Source: Planctomycetota bacterium
Lineage (GTDB): Bacteria > Planctomycetota > Planctomycetia > Planctomycetales > Planctomycetaceae
NCBI GenBank assembly: GCA_030836185.1
Contig: JAURQH010000059.1
Location: 62,001-126,000 of the forward strand
Length of the DNA stretch: 64,000 bases
Reading direction: 5' to 3'
Below are positions 9,123 to 17,820 of the stretch, piece after piece. The notes below the pieces were generated by a model. The model did no database searches and was not told the DNA's origin. It was given only the letters and a program-made list of their open reading frames with translations. Every line of letters starts with the position of its first letter. Positions within the stretch are counted from its first letter, which is position 1. The translations under genes and the position numbers were made by a program.

Positions 9123-10019
9123 TTAATTAGCATGCAGATGTTTCTCAAAAAACTCAAGGATCATTTTTTGCACCGCGGGTGTGCGGTACTCTTTTCCACC
9201 GTGACCTGCTCCTTTGACGATGTGCAATGTCGACTCGACGCCTGTCATCTTTAGCCGAGCGTGTAACATCTCACTTTGAACGATCGGCACTGCCGGATCC
9301 TTCTCGCCATGCATGATCAGGAAAGGAGCATCCTCTTTCGACACCTGATGAAACGCGGAGGCTTCCATCGCCTTTTCGGGAATCGTCCAGACGGGCGCGC
9401 CGAGCAACTTGGCACCATTTGACTGAGCGACCTGTTCTTTGGTTCGTTTTTCTGACACCACGTTTGGAGGCATTGTCAACAGGTCAGTCGGGCCGTACCA
9501 GTCACAAACGGCTTGCACACGACTCGTGGTCGTTTCAACGTCAGGAAGAGGCAATGTTCCCATCAGTGCAACAAGATGACCGCCAGCGGAACCACCCCAC
9601 GCGCCGATATGGTTGGGGTCGAGGTTGTGATTGTCGGCGTCGAATCGTAACCAGCGGACCGCCGCGCGACAATCTTCGATTTGTGCCGGCCATTGGGTGG
9701 GGATGAGTCGATAATTGATACTCGCGACGGCGAAGCCATGATTGGTGAGCCAGGTCGCCGGGCAATTCTTTTTGCTGCCGTTCTTCCAACCTCCACCATG
9801 CACCCACATGACGACCGGAAACGGGCCGTCTCCCTTTTTGGGAAGATACAAGTCGAGTAATTGCGGCTTGCCGTTCGGTTTCGAATACTCAATGTCCTTA
9901 ATGGTTTTTGTGTTGGGAGCAAGTTTTGGTGTCTGCTTTTTGTTTTGTGCGTTCGCGGGAACGACCATCAAAATAACGAGAGCAATCGTCAACAGAGTGG
10001 TGAATGAGATCGTTTTCAT
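9123..10019 (-). CDS. Secreted alpha/beta-hydrolase (esterase/lipase type)
   Basis: A 298-residue exported hydrolase. The signal peptide covers about residues 1-24. The HGGGW oxyanion motif is at 74-78, the nucleophile S144 lies in GGSAGG, and later segments HGEKDPAVPI and GAGHGG supply the likely acid and histidine. The pattern fits carboxylesterases of the BD-FAE/HSL type. I chose the start at 10019 rather than an upstream in-frame codon because it has a GGAG-containing leader and begins a clean signal peptide. It lies just upstream of the sulfatase on the same strand, so both may serve polysaccharide breakdown, possibly deacetylation; that is inference. Confidence 0.88.
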   Translation of the reverse strand: MKTISFTTLLTIALVILMVVPANAQNKKQTPKLAPNTKTIKDIEYSKPNGKPQLLDLYLPKKGDGPFPVVMWVHGGGWKNGSKKNCPATWLTNHGFAVASINYRLIPTQWPAQIEDCRAAVRWLRFDADNHNLDPNHIGAWGGSAGGHLVALMGTLPLPDVETTTSRVQAVCDWYGPTDLLTMPPNVVSEKRTKEQVAQSNGAKLLGAPVWTIPEKAMEASAFHQVSKEDAPFLIMHGEKDPAVPIVQSEMLHARLKMTGVESTLHIVKGAGHGGKEYRTPAVQKMILEFFEKHLHAN

Positions 10020-10272
10020 TCGGGTTTCTCCGAGCAGAAAGGAAGCATCAGCAAGACAAGCCGTAGCATAACGACAATCGCCGCCCGCAGCGAGGAATGA
10101 GATCGAAAGTCGAATTGATTCAATACCACTCAAATAGCAACGTCGTTGCGAATGGAAACCTCACGCGAACTTGAATGAACGGGCCGCAGAATCTTTCGTG
10201 TGGTGGTTATTGGATTCATTTTTGGAGTAGGATGGAAGACTTTATTCCTCGACACCTCAAAGAATCTCTCCT

Positions 10273-12507
10273 ATGCGATTTCTGCCTCGACTGCTTCTAC
10301 TCTACCTTCTTTTCGCACTCTCCTCGACGTTGTCGGCAGAGGGGACAAAACAGGATTATCAAAACGCTGCAACATTGCGTCAAAAAACCAATGGCAAGGT
10401 CCTCAATGAAAAAATCGACTTGCATTGGGTGCCCGATGCAGATCGATTTTGGTATCGCGTGAGAACCCCGGAAGAGACATGGCGATTTATCTTCGTCGAT
10501 GCTGAGAGGGGAAGCCGAAAGATTGCATTCGATCATGACCGGCTGGCGGGGGTACTCTCGAAAGAATTGCAGCAAAAAATCAATCCGGGCGACATTCCCA
10601 TCAAGACACTCGATGTGAATGCTGATGGCTCCGTGTTATTCACTGTTGATAACAAGTCATTCGCATATGATCCGAAGTCTGAGAAACTCTCCAAGCTCGA
10701 AAAGACGTTGCCCCCCGCTCTTAAAAGTCGCCGAGAATCGAGCCGCAATACCCGTCAACGCGATGCCCGTTCTGGCGCGACCTCTCCCGATGGGAATTGG
10801 ACCATTGAATTGAAGGAAGGCCAACTCGTCGCTTTCTCGAAAGACAAGAAGACCACACAAAACTTCCAAACAAACGATGCGTTGCAGAACATCCGCATTT
10901 TATGGGCTCCCGATTCCACTCGGTTTATTGTTATGGATACGAAACCTGAGCAGGATCATATCGTCTACATGATCGAATCCTCGCCAAAAAACCAAGTCCA
11001 ACCCCGACTCAAATCGCACCAGTATTTGAAGCCGGGAGACAAGATTGCCATGACCAAACCGAGACTGTTTGATTTGAACACTCAAGGCGAAACCCCGATT
11101 GACGACAAGCACTTTTCTAATCCTTGGCGGATTGATCGACTGCGTTGGTCTGCTGATTCTTCCCGCTTTACATTGATTTACAACCAACGCGGGCATCAGG
11201 TGCTGCGTGTGATCGGCGTGGATGCCACGACCGGAGAGGCCAAGTCTCTTATCGAAGACCGGAGCGAGACGTTCATCGATTATTCCCGCAAACAGTTTGC
11301 TTATTTTCTCGATGAACGATCAGAAATTATCTGGATGTCAGAGCGAGATGGCTGGAATCACCTTTACCGGTTTGATGCCAAATCCGGGGAGCTTAAAAAC
11401 CAGATCACTCAAGGGGAATGGGTAGTGAGAGGCGTTGATCGCGTTGATGTCGAGAATGCACAAATCTGGTTTCGAGCCAGCGGACGTGATAAAGATCAGG
11501 ATCCTTATCACGTTCATTACTGCCGCATTAACTTTGACGGCAGCGAACTGGTGCGACTCACGGAAGCCGATGGGACGCATGAGTTGGAGTATTCCCCGAA
11601 TGGAGAGTATTACATTGATCGCTATAGTCGCGTCGATTTGCCACCCGTGCATGAACTTCGTCGTTCGCAGGATGGTCAACTGATCTGCCAACTCGAAACC
11701 TCTGATATCAGTCCATTAGAAAATGTGAAGGGTTGGCGGATGCCAGAACGATTTGTGGCGAAAGGACGCGACGACAAAACCGATATCTGGGGAATCATTC
11801 ATCGTCCGACGAACTTCGACCCATCGAAAAAGTATCCGGTGATTGAGAAAATCTATGCGGGTCCGCACGATCATTTTGTCCCGAAATCGTTCAATGCTTA
11901 TTATTCGGCTCAACAGATCGCCGAGTTGGGCTTTATCGTCGTACAAATTGACGGTATGGGGACGAACTGGCGATCCAGAGCATTTCATGATGTCTGTTGG
12001 CAGAATCTGAAGGACGCTGGTTTCCCGGATCGTATTCGTTGGATTGAGGCGGCTGCGAAGAAGTATCCGTTTATGGATCTCTCACGCGTCGGGATTTATG
12101 GAGGTTCGGCCGGCGGACAGAACGCCTTGGCGGCGTTGCTCTTTCACCCTAAATTTTATCACGTCGCGGTCGCCGACTGTGGATGTCACGATAACCGCAT
12201 GGACAAAATCTGGTGGAATGAAGCCTGGATGGGTGAGATGGGCCCGCATTACGCCGACAATTCCAACGTCACCCATGCCGATAACCTCGAAGGAAAATTA
12301 TTCCTTACTGTCGGTGAGATCGATACCAACGTCGATCCCGCTTCGACGATGCAGGTTGTTGACGCGCTCATCAAAGCCGACAAAGACTTCGATTTATTAG
12401 TCGTTCCGGGAGCCGGTCATGGAGTGGGTGAGCGACCGTATGCGGCGAGGCGGCGACAGGACTTTTTTGTCAGGCATCTGCTGGGCGTCGAGCCTCGGTC
12501 GCGTTGA
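10273..12507 (+). CDS. S9-family dipeptidyl-peptidase IV-like serine peptidase
   Basis: A 744-residue exported peptidase with signal peptide (1-22), an N-terminal beta-propeller region (about 60-480) containing WxxDSxRF-type blades, and a C-terminal alpha/beta-hydrolase domain. The nucleophile is S612 in GIYGGSAGG, the acid is likely D688 in IDTNVDPAS, and the histidine is H716 in GAGHGVGE. Length and order match DPP-IV/prolyl oligopeptidase relatives, which cleave short peptides. It is divergent from the esterase, with a 253-base gap before the start that holds no other gene. Confidence 0.92.
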   Translation: MRFLPRLLLLYLLFALSSTLSAEGTKQDYQNAATLRQKTNGKVLNEKIDLHWVPDADRFWYRVRTPEETWRFIFVDAERGSRKIAFDHDRLAGVLSKELQQKINPGDIPIKTLDVNADGSVLFTVDNKSFAYDPKSEKLSKLEKTLPPALKSRRESSRNTRQRDARSGATSPDGNWTIELKEGQLVAFSKDKKTTQNFQTNDALQNIRILWAPDSTRFIVMDTKPEQDHIVYMIESSPKNQVQPRLKSHQYLKPGDKIAMTKPRLFDLNTQGETPIDDKHFSNPWRIDRLRWSADSSRFTLIYNQRGHQVLRVIGVDATTGEAKSLIEDRSETFIDYSRKQFAYFLDERSEIIWMSERDGWNHLYRFDAKSGELKNQITQGEWVVRGVDRVDVENAQIWFRASGRDKDQDPYHVHYCRINFDGSELVRLTEADGTHELEYSPNGEYYIDRYSRVDLPPVHELRRSQDGQLICQLETSDISPLENVKGWRMPERFVAKGRDDKTDIWGIIHRPTNFDPSKKYPVIEKIYAGPHDHFVPKSFNAYYSAQQIAELGFIVVQIDGMGTNWRSRAFHDVCWQNLKDAGFPDRIRWIEAAAKKYPFMDLSRVGIYGGSAGGQNALAALLFHPKFYHVAVADCGCHDNRMDKIWWNEAWMGEMGPHYADNSNVTHADNLEGKLFLTVGEIDTNVDPASTMQVVDALIKADKDFDLLVVPGAGHGVGERPYAARRRQDFFVRHLLGVEPRSR

Positions 12508-12533
12508 GATGAACCCACACAACCCAGCGAACT

Positions 12534-13901
12534 TCACACACTCTCGCCTGTAAATAGCGGTGTGATTGCGTTACCCGCGTTGAGGTGAACGGGGCGATTG
12601 AGGCGGTCGCGGACGACTGAATGCGGGTCGATGCCCAGTGATTCATAAATCGTCGCCCCCACATCATCAGGGGCAAATGCTTTTGTGATGGGATACGCGC
12701 CTTCTGAGTCGGAAGTCCCGATGACTTGTCCCCCTTGCACGCCGGCTCCTGCAAATAATCCGAAGAAGCACGGCCCCCAGTGATCTCTTCCTGCCTTGCC
12801 GTTGATTTTTGGCGTGCGCCCGAATTCTCCTGACATATAGACCAGCGTTTCGTCGAGCAGTCCTTCCTGCTCCAAGTCATCCAGTAAGGCGGATAGCCCT
12901 TGGTCCAATGGCGGTAACAAACGATCTTTCAGAGTCTTAAAAATATTGCCATGGTTGTCCCAGTTTTGTGCGCCACCCACATTCACCTGCACCACAGGGA
13001 TACCGGTTTTGATCAAGCGCTTGGCAAGTAATAAAGACTGTCCGGTCATATGTCGACCATATCGGTCGCGGACTTCGTCTGTTTCCCGGTGCATCTCGAA
13101 AGATGCTGCAAGCTTGCTCGACGTGAGTAGCGAAAATGCCAATTCCTGATCCTTGGCCAGTCCTCGCGTTTCGGCCAAAGTATTAAGAGCCGCTCGTTGT
13201 TTGTTGAGTTCGCCGAGGAGTGACTTGCGATTCTGCAAGCGGTTGACACTGATCCCCTCCGACAAGCTTAAGCTATCAACACGAAAATCTTCATTATTCG
13301 GATCTCCTTTAATCTGCCAGGGGTCATATTTTGGTCCCAGGAAGCCAGCGTGTTGACCGGGCCACAGTAATGGGCCTTGCATGAGATAAGTCGGTAAGTT
13401 GACTCCGGTCGGCAAGCCATCGTGTCGCGGCTTGAGAAAAGCAAGACCTGCTGAGTACGCGGGCCAGTCATCGCGCGAGGCGATTTTGTCGAAGAACCCT
13501 CCGGGCTGTCGTGTTCCCGTGAGAATATGATGAGTGGACATCAAATGATTGTTGTCTTTGTGAGACAAAGTTCGTACGACGGCATACTTATCCGAGCGTT
13601 TTGCAAGATTGGGCAAATGTTCGCAGATTTGGAAGCCGGGGGTCGCCGTGTCAATTGGTGCGAACTCACCCCGTATTTCTTTGGGGGCATCCAACTTCAT
13701 GTCGAAGGTATCGTGATGACTGCAAGCACCCGTCTGATGAATGATGATGACCGATTTTGCTTTGGCGGGAATAGGAGCGGCTGCCTCTGCCTGATGTGAC
13801 AAAACAGACGCCATTCCCAATCCGAGTGCCGACGAACTCCCGACCTGGAGGATCTCCCGTCGGCTGAACTGTCGATGATATTCGCAAGGTTGAGCGGCCA
13901 T
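12534..13901 (-). CDS. DUF1501 family protein, Tat-exported
   Basis: A 455-residue protein with an N-terminal twin-arginine motif (SRREILQVG near residue 13) and hydrophobic segment, then the DUF1501 body with IIIHQTGACSHHDTFDMK, HLPNLAKRSDKYAVVRTLSHKDNNH in two parts, and SGEFGRTPKING. DUF1501 proteins resemble the alkaline-phosphatase/sulfatase fold and are greatly expanded in planctomycetes, often beside secreted cytochrome-like proteins; no reaction is established. AGGAA precedes the start. It is convergent with the S9 peptidase gene. Confidence 0.9.
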   Translation of the reverse strand: MAAQPCEYHRQFSRREILQVGSSSALGLGMASVLSHQAEAAAPIPAKAKSVIIIHQTGACSHHDTFDMKLDAPKEIRGEFAPIDTATPGFQICEHLPNLAKRSDKYAVVRTLSHKDNNHLMSTHHILTGTRQPGGFFDKIASRDDWPAYSAGLAFLKPRHDGLPTGVNLPTYLMQGPLLWPGQHAGFLGPKYDPWQIKGDPNNEDFRVDSLSLSEGISVNRLQNRKSLLGELNKQRAALNTLAETRGLAKDQELAFSLLTSSKLAASFEMHRETDEVRDRYGRHMTGQSLLLAKRLIKTGIPVVQVNVGGAQNWDNHGNIFKTLKDRLLPPLDQGLSALLDDLEQEGLLDETLVYMSGEFGRTPKINGKAGRDHWGPCFFGLFAGAGVQGGQVIGTSDSEGAYPITKAFAPDDVGATIYESLGIDPHSVVRDRLNRPVHLNAGNAITPLFTGESV

Positions 13902-14023
13902 GAGGTTCCTCGGAGGGCTTTGGTGTAGAGCTTTCTATTGTATCGGCACTATCTCCGGCGCTCCAATCGAAAATTGAGAACAAACCTCATACTAGGCAGG
14001 GCTTCACTAGGGATAAGGCGATT

Positions 14024-15004
14024 TTAAGACCACAAAAAGTTGATCATCATCAGATACAGCGGAATACCCACCACCACGTTAAACGGGAACGTGATCCCCA
14101 AAGACATCGGCACATAGATGCCGGGGTTCGCTTGAGGTAAGGCCAGTTTCGCAGCCGCCGGCACGGCGATATAACTGGCACTTCCAAACAAAACCGCCAA
14201 CAACAAAGCGTCTCCCTTACTGACATCGAGAATGAATCCGGCACCGATTCCAAGGCCGGCGTGCACGAGAGCGGCACAAATCGCAAACAGGCACAGAAAC
14301 AAACTTGATTCTGGCAACTTGCTCAAATGTTTCGCAGCATTAATCCCCATGTCCAACAGGAAGAGTGCCAACACTCCCGTAAACGGATCACCAAGGACTG
14401 GCTTCACGCTCAGCCAACCTTTCTCCCCGGAAGCCAAACCGATCAACAAACTTCCTGCTAACAGAACGACAGGCCCACTGCCGACAGCTTCTTTAAACAG
14501 AGTTCGCCAATTCATGTTGGGTTTGACGGGTTGATCTCCTTGCGGGATCGCATAATAACGGGCCAGCAAAACTCCCACGATGATCGCTGGTGACTCCATC
14601 AAAGCCATCGCCGCCACCATATGTCCGCTATAAGCGATGTCGAGTGATTTCAAGACACTCACCGCGGTCACAAAAGTCACCGCGCTGATCGACCCGTAAG
14701 TCGCGGCAATGGCAGCCGAGTTATAAACATCGAGTTTCAGTCGCAAGATGAAGAATGACCACAACGGCACCAACGCCGCAGCGATCATTGTCATCAACAT
14801 CACCGTACCAACTTCGCTTGTCAGTCCGCTGTGAGAAAGTTCCATTCCACCATGAAAACCGATTGCCATCAGTAAGTAGACAGAGAGAAACTTCGAGATT
14901 TGATCGGGCAACTCCAACCCGGATTTGATCCAGGTGGCAATCATACCTAGAAACAAAAACAAAATGGCCGGACTGAGTAGACTGTCGAAGACAGAGGTTT
15001 CCAT
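14024..15004 (-). CDS. sbtA: SbtA-type sodium-dependent bicarbonate permease
   Basis: A 326-residue polytopic membrane protein with about ten hydrophobic segments in two halves, matching the SbtA/DUF897 family. Characteristic stretches are LMAIGFHGGMELSHSG near residue 45, AATYGSISAVTFVTA near 98 and the later LLDMGINAAKHL. Cyanobacterial members import bicarbonate with sodium and are gated by the PII-like SbtB; no SbtB gene is visible here. The gene is last in a minus-strand set after a carbonic-anhydrase-like gene and icd, with gaps of 51 and 65 bases. Substrate specificity in a heterotroph is unproven. Confidence 0.85.
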   Translation of the reverse strand: METSVFDSLLSPAILFLFLGMIATWIKSGLELPDQISKFLSVYLLMAIGFHGGMELSHSGLTSEVGTVMLMTMIAAALVPLWSFFILRLKLDVYNSAAIAATYGSISAVTFVTAVSVLKSLDIAYSGHMVAAMALMESPAIIVGVLLARYYAIPQGDQPVKPNMNWRTLFKEAVGSGPVVLLAGSLLIGLASGEKGWLSVKPVLGDPFTGVLALFLLDMGINAAKHLSKLPESSLFLCLFAICAALVHAGLGIGAGFILDVSKGDALLLAVLFGSASYIAVPAAAKLALPQANPGIYVPMSLGITFPFNVVVGIPLYLMMINFLWS

Positions 15005-15069
15005 TGGGTTCCTTTATGCGAGTGGTTACGGATGAACTAGAGAATCTTCAAAACTGCGTTTCTTTCGAT

Positions 15070-16566
15070 TTACTCTCCTTGCCCGAGGGAATAGCCCGGC
15101 TTGCCATCAAACAGGCAAAGATGCTCGGTTTTAATGAAATCGATTCCTGCGGCCGAAATCCGTGACAAGAGATCGATGATCTGTTGATGTGAAATCGGCT
15201 GATCGTCGGACGATTTGAATCGGCATCGCCAGTGATCGGTACAGAAAGTTTCCGGGAAACCATTCGGCCAGACCTTCACGCCCCTGTTCGTAATCATTTT
15301 GATTGAGAGATCATCATTGCTGATCGATTCCAGCGCGGCTCCCAAGTCATCCGGCTTCACTTCGTGCCAGTGGACAAAGACATCGACACCAACCATAGTC
15401 TTGACCGCAGGAACTGTCGGCTTGATGGTAACTTTCAATTCGCCGTGACTATCGGAGTTGTACTCGACCGCTTTCAACCCTTCTGGTTTTTGACCGAGTC
15501 GTTCGATCACAGCCGCCGCAAATTCTTGCGTCCCGACTGTCTGCTTCGTCTGCTTCTCGGAGACGATATCTTCTGTGTGAATGCCGTCTTCGATTGTCTT
15601 CAACCAAGCATTTTGAATTTTCTCGGCAATCGCAGGCTGCCCAATGTGGACCAACATCATCACGGCGGCATTGAGTAGCCCTGAAGGATTTGCAATGTTC
15701 TGACCGGCAATCGGAGGAGCCGAGCCGTGAATCGCTTCAAACATGGCGATCCCATCTCCGATGTTCGCTGAGCCACCCATTCCCACAGAACCCGTCAACT
15801 GAATGGCGATGTCGGAGAGAATATCGCCGTAAAGATTAGGAGTGACAATCACATCAAACTCTTCGGGGGCGGTCGCCAATTTCGCGGCTGCGATATCGAT
15901 GATCCAGTGTTCGCTTTCAATTTGGGGATATTCAGCAGCCACTTCTTCAAAGACTTTATGGAACAACCCATCGGTCAGTTTCATAATGTTGTCTTTGGTC
16001 ATGCAGGTGACTTTCTTCCGATTATTGGCCACTGCATACTCGAAGGCGTATCGACAAATCCGTTCGCTGCCTGGTCGGGTGATCAACTTCAGACATTGAG
16101 CCACTTCATCAGTTTGCTGGTGTTCGATGCCGCCATAGGTGTCCTCTTCATTCTCTCGCACGATCACAACGTCCATCGTAGGATGCAGATTTTCGACAAC
16201 CGGGTGATAAGAGACACACGGCCTGACGTTAGCAAACAAGCCGAGAGTTTTTCGGACCGTCACGTTCAGGCTTTTATACTCGCCACCTTGGGGAGTCGTA
16301 ATCGGAGACTTCAAAAACACTTTGGTTCGTCGCAGTGAATCCCAAGCTTCTGACGCAATCCCCGAGCTGTGACCTTGCTCATAGACTTGAGCACCGATGT
16401 CGATTTTTTCAATGTCGAGTTGTGCACCGGCTGCCTCGAGAATTTCGAGAGTCGCTTTCATGATTTCAGGACCGATTCCATCGCCGTAGGCCACACTGAT
16501 CGGTGTCGCTTCAGGAGATGAGAGAGGCTTGAATTCGTTTTCTAAAACTGGGCTGATCGACGACAT
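15070..16566 (-). CDS. icd: Isocitrate dehydrogenase (Thermus-type, long form)
   Basis: A 498-residue enzyme that oxidatively decarboxylates isocitrate to 2-oxoglutarate in the TCA cycle. It shows the isopropylmalate/isocitrate dehydrogenase motifs AYGDGIGPEI, VRENEEDTYGG, NLYGDILSDIAIQ and FEAIHGSAP, plus an extra C-terminal domain (about 390-498) as in Thermus-type enzymes. The coenzyme loop reads HGSAPPIAGQ: the Lys-Tyr pair that marks NADP use in the E. coli enzyme is Pro-Ile, so coenzyme preference should not be assumed. AAGGAAA precedes the start. It sits between the carbonic-anhydrase-like gene and sbtA. Confidence 0.92.
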   Translation of the reverse strand: MSSISPVLENEFKPLSSPEATPISVAYGDGIGPEIMKATLEILEAAGAQLDIEKIDIGAQVYEQGHSSGIASEAWDSLRRTKVFLKSPITTPQGGEYKSLNVTVRKTLGLFANVRPCVSYHPVVENLHPTMDVVIVRENEEDTYGGIEHQQTDEVAQCLKLITRPGSERICRYAFEYAVANNRKKVTCMTKDNIMKLTDGLFHKVFEEVAAEYPQIESEHWIIDIAAAKLATAPEEFDVIVTPNLYGDILSDIAIQLTGSVGMGGSANIGDGIAMFEAIHGSAPPIAGQNIANPSGLLNAAVMMLVHIGQPAIAEKIQNAWLKTIEDGIHTEDIVSEKQTKQTVGTQEFAAAVIERLGQKPEGLKAVEYNSDSHGELKVTIKPTVPAVKTMVGVDVFVHWHEVKPDDLGAALESISNDDLSIKMITNRGVKVWPNGFPETFCTDHWRCRFKSSDDQPISHQQIIDLLSRISAAGIDFIKTEHLCLFDGKPGYSLGQGE

Positions 16567-16617
16567 GGTATTTCCTTCACTGAATATTAAATTGCGAGTA
16601 GATAGCTCAGTCTTGAG

Positions 16618-17211
16618 TTACATTCGATTTTCGTCTGGAATGAGCGGTTGATAGTCTTGAGTGTTTGGGTTGTAAGACATGAAAGCTCCCGCTTGTGCTA
16701 AGAAAAATAAAGCATGCAACCGAATTTCCGCGTTGTGAATCGCCGTTTGAACGGGAGGAAGATCGATAAGCAGATCGATTTGATTTGCGAAATATGTTTT
16801 TGCACGTTGCAAACGATCCTGGTTATCGAGGAGTCGCCCAAGCATCCAGAGACGGTCACTATTTTCGTCGTGATCATACTCACCTTCGGAGAGAGTTGAT
16901 GAACGCTCCGTGGGATCGTCTGAAGTCGCGAATGAATGTCCGCAAACATAGAGACTGCGAATTCCGGATTCTTGAATCGCCCAGGAAATTGCAGTTGCGA
17001 GATGCGACTCTCCGAACTGCCATTCTCCCTGAGGGATCTGAAGAACGAGCGTATCCAGACATTGCATGACTGGTCCCATGCGATCCAATAGAACCTCGTC
17101 TTGGTGAATCAATAAAAGACACTCGGCTGACTCCAAATTCCGAGAAGCAAGCGATTCTTTTAAACTTTGAATGTAATGATTTTGAGTTCTCTCTTGAATG
17201 TTGGTAATCAT
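16618..17211 (-). CDS. Beta-carbonic-anhydrase-like protein with altered zinc site
   Basis: A 197-residue protein whose order of segments follows beta-carbonic anhydrase: a strand ending in HQDEV (36-40) where the family has CxDxR, the helix LATAISWAIQESGIRS (71-86), the strand YVCGHSFA (88-95) where the family has GHSxCG, and a C-terminal NQIDLLIDLPPVQTAIHN plus strand region. Of the usual Cys-His-Cys zinc ligands only H92 is kept; the others are H36 and A95, and the CxDxR arginine is V40. It is probably a non-catalytic or differently liganded relative, perhaps a regulator. GGAG precedes the start. It is first in the set with icd and sbtA. Confidence 0.6.
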   Translation of the reverse strand: MITNIQERTQNHYIQSLKESLASRNLESAECLLLIHQDEVLLDRMGPVMQCLDTLVLQIPQGEWQFGESHLATAISWAIQESGIRSLYVCGHSFATSDDPTERSSTLSEGEYDHDENSDRLWMLGRLLDNQDRLQRAKTYFANQIDLLIDLPPVQTAIHNAEIRLHALFFLAQAGAFMSYNPNTQDYQPLIPDENRM

Positions 17212-17242
17212 GACGTTCTCCGGTGGTTTTGAAATGATTAAT

Positions 17243-17284
17243 AAAAAAGGCCGACGAAGAATGCGAAGGGCATTCTTGTCGGCC
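17243..17284 (-). terminator. Strong hairpin with T-run on the minus strand
   Basis: Arms at 17249-17264 and 17270-17284 pair over 15 positions with a one-base bulge, loop GAAGG, and on the minus strand are followed by six T residues. It would end a minus-strand transcript arriving from the right, such as one containing the 39-residue reading frame at 17423-17542, before the carbonic-anhydrase-like gene begins. Confidence 0.7.
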
Positions 17285-17358
17285 TATCCGTTCCGGCGTG
17301 TCATCCGGTGCGGCATCGGTCTTCATTGAATCAGTATCTGCGATTTCGGTTAGGTTTT

Positions 17359-17387
17359 GAGTAGGATCGGTTGTATCGAACCTACTC
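17359..17387. other. Inverted repeat (hairpin)
   Basis: GAGTAGGATCG at 17359-17369 and CGAACCTACTC at 17377-17387 form an 11-position stem with one mismatch and a seven-base spacer. No T-run follows on either strand, so it is either an RNA structure or an operator-like site. Confidence 0.45.
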
Positions 17388-17422
17388 GCGTAAAAGTTTT
17401 GTTCTGCCAGGCTCTCAATCAG

Positions 17423-17542
17423 TTATGCAAGGTAAATGTCTGTCGGGTCCCCACCATAATCGATAGGTTCGCTGATCGAATTACCTTCGAGCCGTGCTTT
17501 GAATTTGTTCCACAGTGTTAGAAAAGCTTGCAAGAATAACAT
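17423..17542 (-). CDS. Possible 39-residue small protein
   Basis: A short frame beginning MLFLQAFLTLWNKFKARLEG, hydrophobic at the N-terminus and polar after residue 20, ending in a Gly-Asp-rich tail. AAAGG lies nine bases before the ATG. It sits between a bidirectional terminator-like hairpin (17613-17655) and a minus-strand terminator (17243-17284), so a discrete small transcript is plausible. I do not recognise the product, and the length is short enough for chance. Confidence 0.3.
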   Translation of the reverse strand: MLFLQAFLTLWNKFKARLEGNSISEPIDYGGDPTDIYLA

Positions 17543-17612
17543 CACTCTTGACCTTTCCCTGCGCGCATTTTCCACGCAGTATTCTTCGAAGGGTTTTGTT
17601 CTTTCCGAGCAC

Positions 17613-17655
17613 AAAAAAAGGCCGAAAGATTGCTTTTGCAATCTTCCGGCCTTTT
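17613..17655. terminator. Bidirectional terminator-like hairpin
   Basis: Arms GGCCGAAAGATTGC (17620-17633) and its complement (17638-17651) pair with one mismatch around the loop TTTT. Seven A residues precede it and four T residues follow, so it could terminate from either side. From the right it would end the DUF2294/haem-protein transcript on the minus strand. Confidence 0.7.
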
Positions 17656-17820
17656 CCCGTGTGCACTAAGTCTCACGAAACGAAAACTCGGTTTTCTTCT
17701 CAAATAAGTGACCGATTTGACCGCCATGGAAGGCTTTCCAATCAGCTACTACTTGTATCGGGATAAATGTAGGCAAGGTTTAGTGAAATTACAAGACAGT
17801 TTTTCAAAAAGAAATTTTCA

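Noticed and set aside
8524-9126. 200-codon plus-strand frame opposite the sulfatase
   Set aside because: It is antisense to a strongly supported sulfatase with intact catalytic motifs and shows no family resemblance.
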